Under the pieces are notes generated by a model. It was not told the origin of the DNA. It saw nothing but the letters and a program-made list of their open reading frames with translations, and searched no databases. A stretch of 17,951 nucleotides of DNA, taken from positions 1 through 17,951 of the forward strand of contig DASWIC010000288.1 of NCBI GenBank assembly GCA_036397875.1, in the 5' to 3' direction. A program made the position numbers and the translations under genes. The DNA is from SG8-41 sp036397875. GTDB taxonomy: Bacteria > Pseudomonadota > Gammaproteobacteria > Burkholderiales > SG8-41. Shown in pieces: positions 9,761-16,072 of this stretch. The first letter of the stretch is position 1; each line of letters begins with the position of its first letter.

Positions 9761-9767
9761 GAGAAGC

Positions 9768-10883
9768 ATGCACACGCCAAGAGAGGTCCCCAACCATGCC
9801 GCCGGCGCGTTGCCCGGCATCGCCTTCACCGGCTGCGAGCTGCTCGCCGCCGCGCCGGCGCAGGCGCTGGTCCGTGCCGGCGCACCGGCCAGGGCGCGGG
9901 TCAAGCCCGCCCCGCGCCGCCGCGAGGTGAAGGTGGGCGGGCGCCGCGTGAAGACGATCGACGTGCACGCGCATTGCATCATTCCCGAGGCCATGGCGCT
10001 TCTGGGCAAGTCGCGGGAGACGCAGCGCGGGCCGGGAATCGAGCAGGTCGGGCCGCGGCGCATTGCCGAGATGGACGAGCAGGGAATCGACGTGGAGGCG
10101 ATCAGCATCAACCCGCAGTGGTACCACGCGGAGCGCGACCTCGCGGCGCAGGTCGTCAAGCTCCAGAACGAGCGGCTTGCCGAATACTGCGCAACCTATC
10201 CCGACCGCTTCGTCGCCTTTGCGTCAGTCGCGCTGCAATTTCCCGACCTGGCCGTGCAGCAGCTGGTGGACGGGGTGAAGCGGCTTGGCCTGCGCGGCGC
10301 GGCAGTCGGCGCGAGCGTCGCCGGGAAGGAATTCTCCGACCCGATGTTCCACCCCTTCTGGGCGAAGGCCGAGGAGCTGGGCGTGCTGATTTTCATCCAT
10401 CCGCAGAGCACGCCCGATCTCGCGCCGCGCTTGAAGGGCAACGGCTGGCTCGCGAACACCATCGGCAATCCCCTCGACACGACGATCGCGCTCTCGCATC
10501 TCATCTTCGAGGGCACGCTCGACCGCTTCCCCGGCTTGAAGATCTGCTCGGCGCACGGCGGCGGCTACCTGCCGTCCTACGCGCCGCGCTCGGACAACTG
10601 CCTGCGCGTGGCGCCAGACATGGACACCGGCGTGAAGCTCAGGAAGAAGCCGACGGAATACCTGCGCGACATGTACTACGACACGCTCGTCTTTACCTCG
10701 GAAGCGTTGCGGCACCTGGCGGCGGAGGTAGGCTCGAACCGGCTCGTCATCGGCACCGACCATCCGATTCCGTGGCAGAGCAAGTCGGTGGATCACATCC
10801 TCAAGACACCGGGCTTCAGCGACAAGGAGCGCCGGATGATGCTGGGCGAGACGGCGGCGAAGCTGCTGGGCATCGCGAAGTGA
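9768..10883 (+). CDS. amidohydrolase family 2 (ACMSD/gamma-resorcylate decarboxylase-like)
   Basis: This 371-residue protein has a metal-dependent TIM-barrel core starting near residue 60. The metal-binding DVHAH motif gives His67 and His69; His211 (FIHP), His263 (SAHGGG) and Asp331 (GTDHP) complete the set typical of the ACMSD branch. That branch mainly performs non-oxidative decarboxylations or hydrolyses of aromatic or carboxylated substrates; the substrate here is unknown. The first 50 residues precede the catalytic domain. They contain PREVPNHAAGALPGIAFTGC, which resembles a Tat signal in which the twin-arginine pair is Pro-Arg. The ATG at 9768 has GGGAGAG upstream. It is in the same orientation as the phn operon but has its own promoter-like -10, so I treat it as a separate unit. 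Confidence 0.88.
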   Translation: MHTPREVPNHAAGALPGIAFTGCELLAAAPAQALVRAGAPARARVKPAPRRREVKVGGRRVKTIDVHAHCIIPEAMALLGKSRETQRGPGIEQVGPRRIAEMDEQGIDVEAISINPQWYHAERDLAAQVVKLQNERLAEYCATYPDRFVAFASVALQFPDLAVQQLVDGVKRLGLRGAAVGASVAGKEFSDPMFHPFWAKAEELGVLIFIHPQSTPDLAPRLKGNGWLANTIGNPLDTTIALSHLIFEGTLDRFPGLKICSAHGGGYLPSYAPRSDNCLRVAPDMDTGVKLRKKPTEYLRDMYYDTLVFTSEALRHLAAEVGSNRLVIGTDHPIPWQSKSVDHILKTPGFSDKERRMMLGETAAKLLGIAK

Positions 10884-10894
10884 CGCAGTGACGA

Positions 10895-10944
10895 AATCCC
10901 CCCGCTTCGTCACCCCCCTTTGACAAAGGGGGGTAGGGGGGATT
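10895..10944. repeat. GC-rich interspersed palindromic repeat, probable bidirectional terminator
   Basis: A perfect inner hairpin at 10912-10934 has arms ACCCCCCTTTG and CAAAGGGGGGT around a single central A. It is nested in outer arms AATCCCCCC (10895-10903) and GGGGGGATT (10936-10944). It sits between the convergent amidohydrolase and lipoprotein genes and almost abuts both stops. Its minus-strand translation gives the PPYPPLSKGG string that I recognise as a recurring artefact of an intergenic repeat in many proteobacterial genomes. Confidence 0.75.
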
Positions 10945-10946
10945 CG

Positions 10947-11525
10947 CTACTGCCGCTCGAGGGCCACGTCGCCCGCGGAGATGATGGCGACGACGTGCGC
11001 GCGCGCCGTGTAGCGGTTGCCCTCGCGCGCCGCGAACGTCACGAAGACACCGGTGGTGCGGTTCGCGGCACGCTCCTGCTCGCGCTCCTGCTCGCCGAAC
11101 GTGCGGATCAGCCCGCCGACGAACGGAATGCTGGCGCCGGCGACCGTCAGTATCTGGCCGGGCGTGAGTCCCGTGGACTTCACGGTTTCGACGGCAAACT
11201 CCTGCAGATTGATCTCCAGGCAACGCGCCGCGCAGGTGGCCTCCACCGCGATGCCGCCCGCGACCAGCCGCGTGCGCAGGAGCTCGGCGATGATCGGCTC
11301 GATGCCGGCGTTCGCGGCCGTGGTGGTGCGCACGACAACGGGCAGGTTGCGGAATGGTTCGTCCGCGGTGCGCTGCCGGATCTCGCCGTTCAGGCTGTCG
11401 ACCGCCTTGCGCACGCCCTCGACGGGATGCGCCGGCCGCGGCGGCGACTCACCCAGCATCGCACAGCCTGCGGTCAGAGCGGCGATCGCGACCGGCACCT
11501 GCCATGCCGGCATCCACCTGGCCAT
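10947..11525 (-). CDS. putative lipoprotein of unknown function
   Basis: This 192-residue protein has a lipoprotein signal peptide: MARWMPAW, a hydrophobic stretch, then lipobox LTAGC with Cys21 as lipidation site. After a Pro-rich linker comes a domain with IEPIIAELLRTRLVAGGIAVE and CLEINLQEFAVET. This layout (N-terminal nucleotide-binding-like alpha/beta segment) is loosely reminiscent of FlgO/CsgG-type outer-membrane lipoproteins. The resemblance is weak, so I assign no function. A hydrophobic segment ILTVAGASIPFVGGLI lies at about 130-145. ATG 11525 is preceded by a strong GGGGGGAG ribosome-binding site with 6-nt spacing, and a good sigma-70 promoter lies just upstream. It is convergent with the amidohydrolase and divergent from the Bug protein gene. 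Confidence 0.8.
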   Translation of the reverse strand: MARWMPAWQVPVAIAALTAGCAMLGESPPRPAHPVEGVRKAVDSLNGEIRQRTADEPFRNLPVVVRTTTAANAGIEPIIAELLRTRLVAGGIAVEATCAARCLEINLQEFAVETVKSTGLTPGQILTVAGASIPFVGGLIRTFGEQEREQERAANRTTGVFVTFAAREGNRYTARAHVVAIISAGDVALERQ

Positions 11526-11554
11526 GAATGTCTCCCCCCTACGACAGCGTGATC

Positions 11555-11583
11555 AATGTAGTCCTGGCCCCCCGCGCTGGCAA
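11555..11583 (-). promoter_or_regulatory. sigma-70-like promoter of the lipoprotein gene
   Basis: On the minus strand, TTGCCA (11583-11578, five of six -35 matches) is followed after exactly 17 nt by TACATT (11560-11555, four of six -10 matches). Transcription would start about 22 nt before the lipoprotein ATG, leaving room for its ribosome-binding site. Confidence 0.55.
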
Positions 11584-11630
11584 GACACCTATCATCCTTC
11601 TGGCGCAGCCGATTTGCGCTAGGATGGTGC

Positions 11631-12653
11631 ATGGTCGCAGCCCGTCTCCGGCGGCTCGCTTGGACCGGCACGTTGCAGGTCGCGTTCTGCGCGCCGGTCC
11701 TGTTCCTGGAAGCCGGCCCGTGCGATGCCAGGCAGTGGAAGCAGGTCGCCGCGTACCCCGTCAAGCCGATCCGCATGGTCGTCGCGTCCCCGCCGGGCGC
11801 CGCCGACGACTTCTTCGCGCGCGTGATCGGCGCGCAGCTGGAAGCCTTCTACGGGCAGCGGGTCGTCATCGACAACCGCACCGGGGCGGGCGGGCTGATC
11901 GGCAACACGCTGGTGTCGCGAGCGAACGCCGACGGCTACACGCTGGGCATGGTGGGCGTCACCCGACTCATCACCGAGCTCGTGCGCGACCCCCCGCCGT
12001 ACCGGGCGCTCGCGGACATCGTCGGCGTCGCGCACGTCGCCTCGATCACCAACGTGCTGGTGGTGACGCCCATGATGCCGGTGCGCACGGCGCCGGAGTT
12101 CGTGCGCTACGCGCGCGTGCGCGGCGGGGAGCTGAACTACGCCTCCCTCGGCATCGGGTCGGCGTCGCATCTCGCCGGCGAGGTGTTCACGCGCGCGCTC
12201 AACTTCGAGGCGGTGCACGTCCCGTTCCGGAAGCTCTCGGATTCCTATATCGAGATGGTGCTCGGGCGCGTGCATTATGCGGTGTTCGCGCTGCCGGCCG
12301 TGCTCGTGCCGGTGCACGAAGGGCGGCTGCAGGCGCTCGCCGTGATGACGCCGCAACGCAGCCGCGCGCTGCCGGACGTGCCGACGGTCGCCGAATTCGG
12401 GATGCCGGAGGCGCAGATCGACCGCTGGTCGGGCATCGTCGCGCCGCGGGGCACGCCGCGACGCATCGTCGAGCAGTTGCACGGCGACATCGTGCGCGGG
12501 CTGCGGAAGAGCGCGCTGCGCGAGCAGTTCGCGAACCTGGGGGCGGAGTCGACGACCGAGGGCACGCCGGACGGCTTCATGCGCCTGATGCAGGAGGAGT
12601 ACCTGCGCTACCAGGCGCTCATCCGCCAGGGCGGCATCCGGCCCGACTGGTGA
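11631..12653 (+). CDS. Bug/TctC-family tripartite tricarboxylate transporter solute-binding protein
   Basis: This 340-residue protein is the periplasmic ligand-binding component of the tripartite tricarboxylate transporter (TTT) family, called Bug proteins in Betaproteobacteria. An N-terminal hydrophobic signal region (about 8-28) is followed by the family landmarks YPVKPIRMVVASPPGAADD, DNRTGAGGLIGN and ANADGYTL. Near the end are DVPTVAEFG and PRRIVEQLH, standard for Bug C-terminal lobes. These proteins bind small carboxylates or related metabolites and work with TctA/TctB membrane subunits, neither of which is in this window. It is therefore an orphan Bug, as is usual in the large Bug expansions of Burkholderiales. 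ATG 11631 is preceded by AGGA (11621-11624) with 6-nt spacing. Confidence 0.92.
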   Translation: MVAARLRRLAWTGTLQVAFCAPVLFLEAGPCDARQWKQVAAYPVKPIRMVVASPPGAADDFFARVIGAQLEAFYGQRVVIDNRTGAGGLIGNTLVSRANADGYTLGMVGVTRLITELVRDPPPYRALADIVGVAHVASITNVLVVTPMMPVRTAPEFVRYARVRGGELNYASLGIGSASHLAGEVFTRALNFEAVHVPFRKLSDSYIEMVLGRVHYAVFALPAVLVPVHEGRLQALAVMTPQRSRALPDVPTVAEFGMPEAQIDRWSGIVAPRGTPRRIVEQLHGDIVRGLRKSALREQFANLGAESTTEGTPDGFMRLMQEEYLRYQALIRQGGIRPDW

Positions 12654-12717
12654 GGAACTGGCGATTTCCGCGCGGACGAACGGGGTGAACTCGGCGGCCG
12701 CGCCCTGGTGGATCTCC

Positions 12718-13371
12718 ATGCCACGTGCCGTTGCAATCCTGCTTGCCGCGTCCCTGGCGCTCGCCGCGGCGGCCCAGGAGCCGTATCCCGCGCTGGAATC
12801 GCGGGCGGCGGCGTTAACGGCGCTCGAGGACGCCGACCCCCGCTTTCGCCTCGCGGGTGTCGTCTATTTCGGGCGCAACGGCCTCGCCGCCGACGGGCCG
12901 CTGCTGGTGAAGCGCCTCGCCGACGAGAACCCGGTGGTGCGCGACGTCGCCGGTGAGGCCGTGTGGCTCGCGTGGAGCCGCTCGGGCGACGCCGAGGTCG
13001 ACCGGCTGCTGGAGAGCGGGGTCGCGGAGATGGACGCGAAGCGCACCCCGCGCGCGATCGAGATTTTCAGCGCGGTGATCGCGCGCCGGCCGGATTTCGC
13101 CGAGGGCTGGAACAAGCGCGCGACCGCCTACTACCTGGCGGGCGAGCTCCAGAAGTCGCTCGCCGACTGCGACGAAGTGATGAAGCGCAACCCGCAGCAC
13201 TTCGGCGCGCTCTCGGGCTACGGGCAGATCCACGCCCGCCTGGAGGATTTCGACAAGGCGGCCGCGTATTTCCGGCGGGCGCTCGCGGTGAACCCGAACC
13301 TGACGAACCTGCAGGCCATCATCCGCAATCTCGAGGAGCTCGCGCGGGAGCGGCGGCGGCGGACCATTTAG
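12718..13371 (+). CDS. periplasmic tetratricopeptide-repeat protein
   Basis: This protein has 217 residues from ATG 12718. A GTG at 12685 would add 11 residues, but ATG 12718 has GGTGG upstream and makes a clean signal peptide (MPRAVAILLAASLALAAAAQ, cleaved near residue 19). After it comes a HEAT-like helical stretch (PRFRLAGVVYFGRNGLAADGPLLVKRLADENPVVRDVAGEA). Two clear TPR units follow at about 128-159 (AEGWNKRATAYYLAGELQKSLADCDEVMKRNP) and 162-193, and a partial repeat precedes them (about 111-127). TPR domains mediate protein-protein contacts; no enzymatic motif is seen. It is 64 nt downstream of the Bug gene and might share its transcript. A function cannot be assigned. Confidence 0.85.
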   Translation: MPRAVAILLAASLALAAAAQEPYPALESRAAALTALEDADPRFRLAGVVYFGRNGLAADGPLLVKRLADENPVVRDVAGEAVWLAWSRSGDAEVDRLLESGVAEMDAKRTPRAIEIFSAVIARRPDFAEGWNKRATAYYLAGELQKSLADCDEVMKRNPQHFGALSGYGQIHARLEDFDKAAAYFRRALAVNPNLTNLQAIIRNLEELARERRRRTI

Positions 13372-13374
13372 AAT

Positions 13375-13395
13375 GAGTGATGAGTGACGAGTGAT
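13375..13395 (+). repeat. tandem heptamer repeat GAGTGAY x3
   Basis: GAGTGAT, GAGTGAC and GAGTGAT follow each other without gaps, just after the TPR stop and before the OsmC-like ribosome-binding site. Similar GAGTGAC/GAGTGAT arrays are familiar from intergenic DNA of environmental proteobacteria. That recollection was not tested by a search. Confidence 0.6.
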
Positions 13396-13422
13396 GATGC
13401 GCTTACCTACGGAGCAATGACG

Positions 13423-13983
13423 ATGACGAAACCCCTGGGAAACGAAGACCTGTCCAGCAAGCCCGGCGAGCGGGTGATCGACAAGCCCGAGCTGCCGCCG
13501 GGCGGGATCACCAACGAGAACGACGTGCTCACGGAAGTCGTCGCCGGCGAGATGCACTTGAAGCGCGGCTCGATGGGCAAGTTCGAGGTGTTCAGCGACG
13601 AGCACCAGCGCATCGGCGGCACCGACCGCTATCCCTCGCCGATGACCTACCTCGCGATGGCGATCGGCTTCTGACTGCTCACCCAGGTTGCGCGGTACGC
13701 GCACATGATGAAGATGAAGGTGGGCGGGGCGAGCTGCCGGGTCGTGTTCCGCAAGCATCTCGGCGGCTCGGTGCTGAAGGGCACGGTGTTCAACCGCTGG
13801 GAGAGCGTCAGCACCGATCTCAAGTTCCTGAGCGACGAGCCCGCGGACCGGCTCGCGCATCTGGTGAAAAACGCCAAGGCCGGCTGCTTCGCCGAGGGCC
13901 TGATCACCCAGCAGGTGCCGCTTCACAGCCGCGTCGAGGTGAACGGAAAACCGTTCCCCATCGACGGCGTGACGGAGCGTTAA
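13423..13983 (+). CDS. OsmC-family protein, candidate selenoprotein with in-frame UGA (Sec84)
   Basis: One frame from ATG 13423 to TAA 13983 reads as a single 186-residue OsmC-like protein if the TGA at 13672-13674 is decoded. The N-terminal half includes ERVIDKPELPPGGITNENDVL, LKRGSMGKFEVFSDE and GGTDRYPSPMTYLAMAIGF. The TGA (residue 84) follows directly, then LLTQVARYAHMMKM and the C-terminal half. In OsmC/Ohr proteins this helix carries the peroxidatic cysteine and the C-terminal half carries the resolving cysteine, here Cys155 (NAKAGCFAEG). A U84/C155 pair would thus be a Sec-Cys peroxide-reducing centre. ATG 13423 has GGAG (13411-13414) with 8-nt spacing; ATG 13417 is too close. There is no other lesion, and GC-rich codon use continues past the TGA. 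Alternatives are a nonsense mutation (pseudogene) or a sequencing error. The family is confident; recoding is inferred from the UGA position and the downstream hairpin. Confidence 0.8.
13686..13704 (+). promoter_or_regulatory. candidate bacterial SECIS element (bSECIS)
   Basis: It begins 11 nt after the in-frame TGA. Stem UGCGC (13689-13693) pairs with GCGCA (13699-13703) around loop GGUAC (13694-13698). Below it U13688 is bulged and G13687 pairs with C13704. SelB-binding hairpins require this arrangement: a GGU-type apical loop about 20 nt after the UGA and a bulged U. From memory, the E. coli fdhF element has the same 11-nt spacing and the same GGUUGC 5' arm. Confidence 0.7.
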
Positions 13984-14531
13984 CTGGCGACGAGGGGCTT
14001 CAGCCGCCGGCGCAGCTCCCGGTAGCGCTCGCCGACATCGTCGCCGAACAGGGGATCGGGAACCGCCGGAACCGCTGCCGCAACCGCGGCCCAGTCGTCC
14101 GGCTTGAGCACCCGGGCGGCGCCCGGCAGGATGTTCTTTTCCTCCATCGCGAGGTGGTGGCGGTAGTAGAGCAGGTAGGTCGCCGCCGCCGCCTCTACGA
14201 CCGCGCGCTCGTGGACGACGTCCTCCAATATGTCCTCGAGGAGCTTGAGCAGGGTCGCGCCCGCGGACTCGATCACGCGATGCTCCTGGAGGAGCCGGTT
14301 GATCGGCAGGCTCAGATCGGGATTGCGCTGTACCATCCGCGCAAACGCCACGTCCTCGCGCGGATGATGGTAGCGGTCGGCGTAATGGTGCAGGTAGTAG
14401 ACGACGTCGCGCAGCAGCTCGACATCGGGGTCCCGCCCCGAGTGGAATGCCATCATCTGCTGCTCGATGGAGTCGAGCAGGCTCGCGAAGCGCGTGTGCT
14501 CCGCATGCCATACTGCGACCGGATCGGCCAT
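13980..14531 (-). CDS. hemerythrin-like (HHE domain) cation-binding protein
   Basis: This 183-residue four-helix protein carries a hemerythrin-type di-iron set: His12 (HAEHTRF), His48/His49 and His55/His56 with Glu59 (LHHYADRYHHPRED), His84 (QEHRVIE), and His126 with Glu130 (YRHHLAMEEKN). Bacterial HHE proteins bind oxygen or NO or protect and repair iron centres; they are cytosolic. Start choice: ATG 14531 has an AAGGAG ribosome-binding site upstream with about 8-nt spacing. A longer open frame to 14738 adds a stretch without family similarity that runs through the promoter, so it is rejected. The stop codon shares TTAA (13980-13983) with the OsmC-like gene on the other strand. A perfect FNR/Anr site upstream suggests induction under low oxygen or NO. 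Confidence 0.88.
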   Translation of the reverse strand: MADPVAVWHAEHTRFASLLDSIEQQMMAFHSGRDPDVELLRDVVYYLHHYADRYHHPREDVAFARMVQRNPDLSLPINRLLQEHRVIESAGATLLKLLEDILEDVVHERAVVEAAAATYLLYYRHHLAMEEKNILPGAARVLKPDDWAAVAAAVPAVPDPLFGDDVGERYRELRRRLKPLVAS

Positions 14532-14579
14532 GAGCGCTCCTTCTGACTGGGGCGCGGGCGAGGCCCGCCTTGCCCGGTG

Positions 14580-14585
14580 ATTATC
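14580..14585 (-). promoter_or_regulatory. -10 element of the hemerythrin promoter
   Basis: The minus strand reads GATAAT (five of six consensus matches). It lies 21 nt downstream of the edge of the FNR-type box, so the box centre would fall near -41 relative to a start at about 14573. This is the geometry of a class II FNR-activated promoter. Confidence 0.6.
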
Positions 14586-14606
14586 AGCGCTCCACGCCTC
14601 GTGTTC

Positions 14607-14620
14607 TTGATCAGGATCAA
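14607..14620. promoter_or_regulatory. FNR/Anr (CRP-FNR family) binding site
   Basis: TTGATCAGGATCAA matches the FNR/Anr consensus TTGAT-N4-ATCAA at all ten defined positions. It lies between the divergent hemerythrin-like and MFS genes. Its position relative to a GATAAT -10 on the minus strand suggests it activates the hemerythrin gene. Dnr/Nnr-type NO-responsive regulators recognise nearly the same site and cannot be excluded. Confidence 0.75.
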
Positions 14621-14670
14621 AATTCCGCCGAATGGTGCCGTTTGAGCGCGACGATTGACGGGTCACTCCG

Positions 14671-15924
14671 ATGAAAAGCGACGCGCGATGGCTCCTCCTC
14701 ATGTGCGCGAGCCGCGCGTGCTTCTCGCTCATCTTCACGGCCTACGCCGCCGTCATCCCGCTGGTCCAGCCCGAATGGGGCATGTCCTCGGGCGAGACCG
14801 GGCTCGTGCAGAGCGCCTGGCATATTGGCTATCTCCTGTCGCTCTTCGTCGCGGGGCTGCTCGTGGACCGCATCGGGGCCCGCGATACCTACCTCGCGAC
14901 GGGCCTCGCCGCGTGCGCGTCCGCCCTCCTGTTCGCGCTCTTCGCCAATAGCTTCCGGTCGGCGCTGTTGCTCCACTTTGTCGCGGGGCTCCTCGCCGGC
15001 GGCTCCTATACCCCGGGACTTGCGTTGATCGCGTTGCGCTACGGAACGGCGACGCGCGGCTGGGCCATGGGCTGCTTTCTCGCCGCGGCTTCCCTCGGCT
15101 ACGCGGTGTGCCTGCTCGGCAGCGGCCTGATCGTCCCGGCGTGGGGCTGGCGCGCGGCGCTGCTTTTCGCCGCCGCGGCCACCGTCGCCGGGGCGCTGCT
15201 GGGGTGGGCGGCGCTCCGCGCTACCCCCAACGTCGCGGCGGGCCCGATCCGCCCGCAATCCTGGATGGCGGCGACGCGCACGCTCTGGAGCAACGAGCCG
15301 GCGAAGCTCGCCGTGGGCGCCTACACGCTGCACGCCTGGGAGCTGCTCGGGCTGTGGGCGTGGCTGCCGGCCTTCCTCGTCGTCGCGGCGCAGGCACAGG
15401 GCGAGGGCGGCTCGTCCGGCATGCTGATGGCGGGCATCACGCTGGCGGGCCTCACCCACCTGATCAGCATCGCGGCGAGCCTCGCGGGGGGCGCGCTCTC
15501 CGACCGCATCGGGCGCACGCGCGTCATCCTCATCATGTCGTGCACGAGCATCGCGTGCTCGTTCGCCTTCGGCTGGCTCATCGGCTTCGCGCTGTGGATC
15601 GTGGTCCTGATCGCGGTCCTCTACAGCTTCACCGCGATCGGCGACTCGGCGGTGTTCTCGACGGTCCTCACCGAGGTGGTGCCGCGCGAAACCATCGGCG
15701 TCGCGCTCTCGATCCGCTCGGTCCTCGGCTTCGGCGTGGGCGCGGTGAGCCCGTGGGTATTCGGCCTCACGCTCGACCTGACCGCGCAAGACCCGGGCGC
15801 GCCCGGTGCGTTTTCCTGGGGCATCGCGTGGTGCACGCTCGGCGCGGGGGCGCTGCTCGGGCCGTTGATGACGCTCAGGCTTCAGCGCCTCACGGAGCGG
15901 CCGCCGCGGCGGAGCAAACCGTAA
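14671..15924 (+). CDS. major facilitator superfamily (MFS) transporter
   Basis: This 417-residue integral membrane protein has about twelve hydrophobic segments. MFS motif A occurs in both halves: GLLVDRIGAR between TM2 and TM3 and GGALSDRIGRTRV between TM8 and TM9, which shows the 6+6 duplication. The long polar loop around residues 185-210 (RATPNVAAGPIRPQSW) is the usual central linker. ATG 14671 begins just before TM1; only a weak GA-rich ribosome-binding site is visible. The family exchanges small solutes across the inner membrane driven by the proton gradient. The substrate is not readable, and neighbouring genes do not define it. The upstream spacer holds the FNR-type box, which could also affect this gene. 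Confidence 0.9.
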   Translation: MKSDARWLLLMCASRACFSLIFTAYAAVIPLVQPEWGMSSGETGLVQSAWHIGYLLSLFVAGLLVDRIGARDTYLATGLAACASALLFALFANSFRSALLLHFVAGLLAGGSYTPGLALIALRYGTATRGWAMGCFLAAASLGYAVCLLGSGLIVPAWGWRAALLFAAAATVAGALLGWAALRATPNVAAGPIRPQSWMAATRTLWSNEPAKLAVGAYTLHAWELLGLWAWLPAFLVVAAQAQGEGGSSGMLMAGITLAGLTHLISIAASLAGGALSDRIGRTRVILIMSCTSIACSFAFGWLIGFALWIVVLIAVLYSFTAIGDSAVFSTVLTEVVPRETIGVALSIRSVLGFGVGAVSPWVFGLTLDLTAQDPGAPGAFSWGIAWCTLGAGALLGPLMTLRLQRLTERPPRRSKP

Positions 15925-15927
15925 CTA

Positions 15928-15943
15928 TGTGCGGTAGCGCACA
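15928..15943 (+). other. small hairpin just after the MFS stop codon
   Basis: TGTGCG and CGCACA form a perfect 6-bp stem around GTAG, four nucleotides beyond the MFS stop. No T-run follows, so it may protect the mRNA end or be chance rather than an intrinsic terminator. Confidence 0.3.
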
Positions 15944-16072
15944 GACCGCCTCCCGGGCAGCGCAGAGAGTGACTCAACCCCGCGGGAGCCGAGGCACGCA
16001 ATTCCTGGTCTGGCGAAACGACTGGGCGTGCACGGGCTTGCCGGGAGCGGCACACTTTGAGAGGAATGAACC

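Noticed and set aside
13384..13674. A separate 96-codon gene ending at the TGA
   Set aside because: Its sequence is only the first half of an OsmC domain, and the second half continues in the same frame after the TGA, so an independent small protein is unlikely.
13705..13983. A separate 92-codon gene starting at ATG 13705
   Set aside because: It has no ribosome-binding site of its own; the ATG-ATG lies at the foot of the SECIS-like hairpin, and the protein would be half an OsmC fold.
12814..14511. Long minus-strand open frame (565 codons) spanning the TPR, OsmC-like and hemerythrin regions
   Set aside because: It crosses three well-supported genes in the wrong frame and includes translated intergenic repeat.
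14532..14738. N-terminal extension of the hemerythrin-like protein
   Set aside because: The extension would read through the FNR box and -10, has no family similarity, and ATG 14531 has a strong ribosome-binding site.
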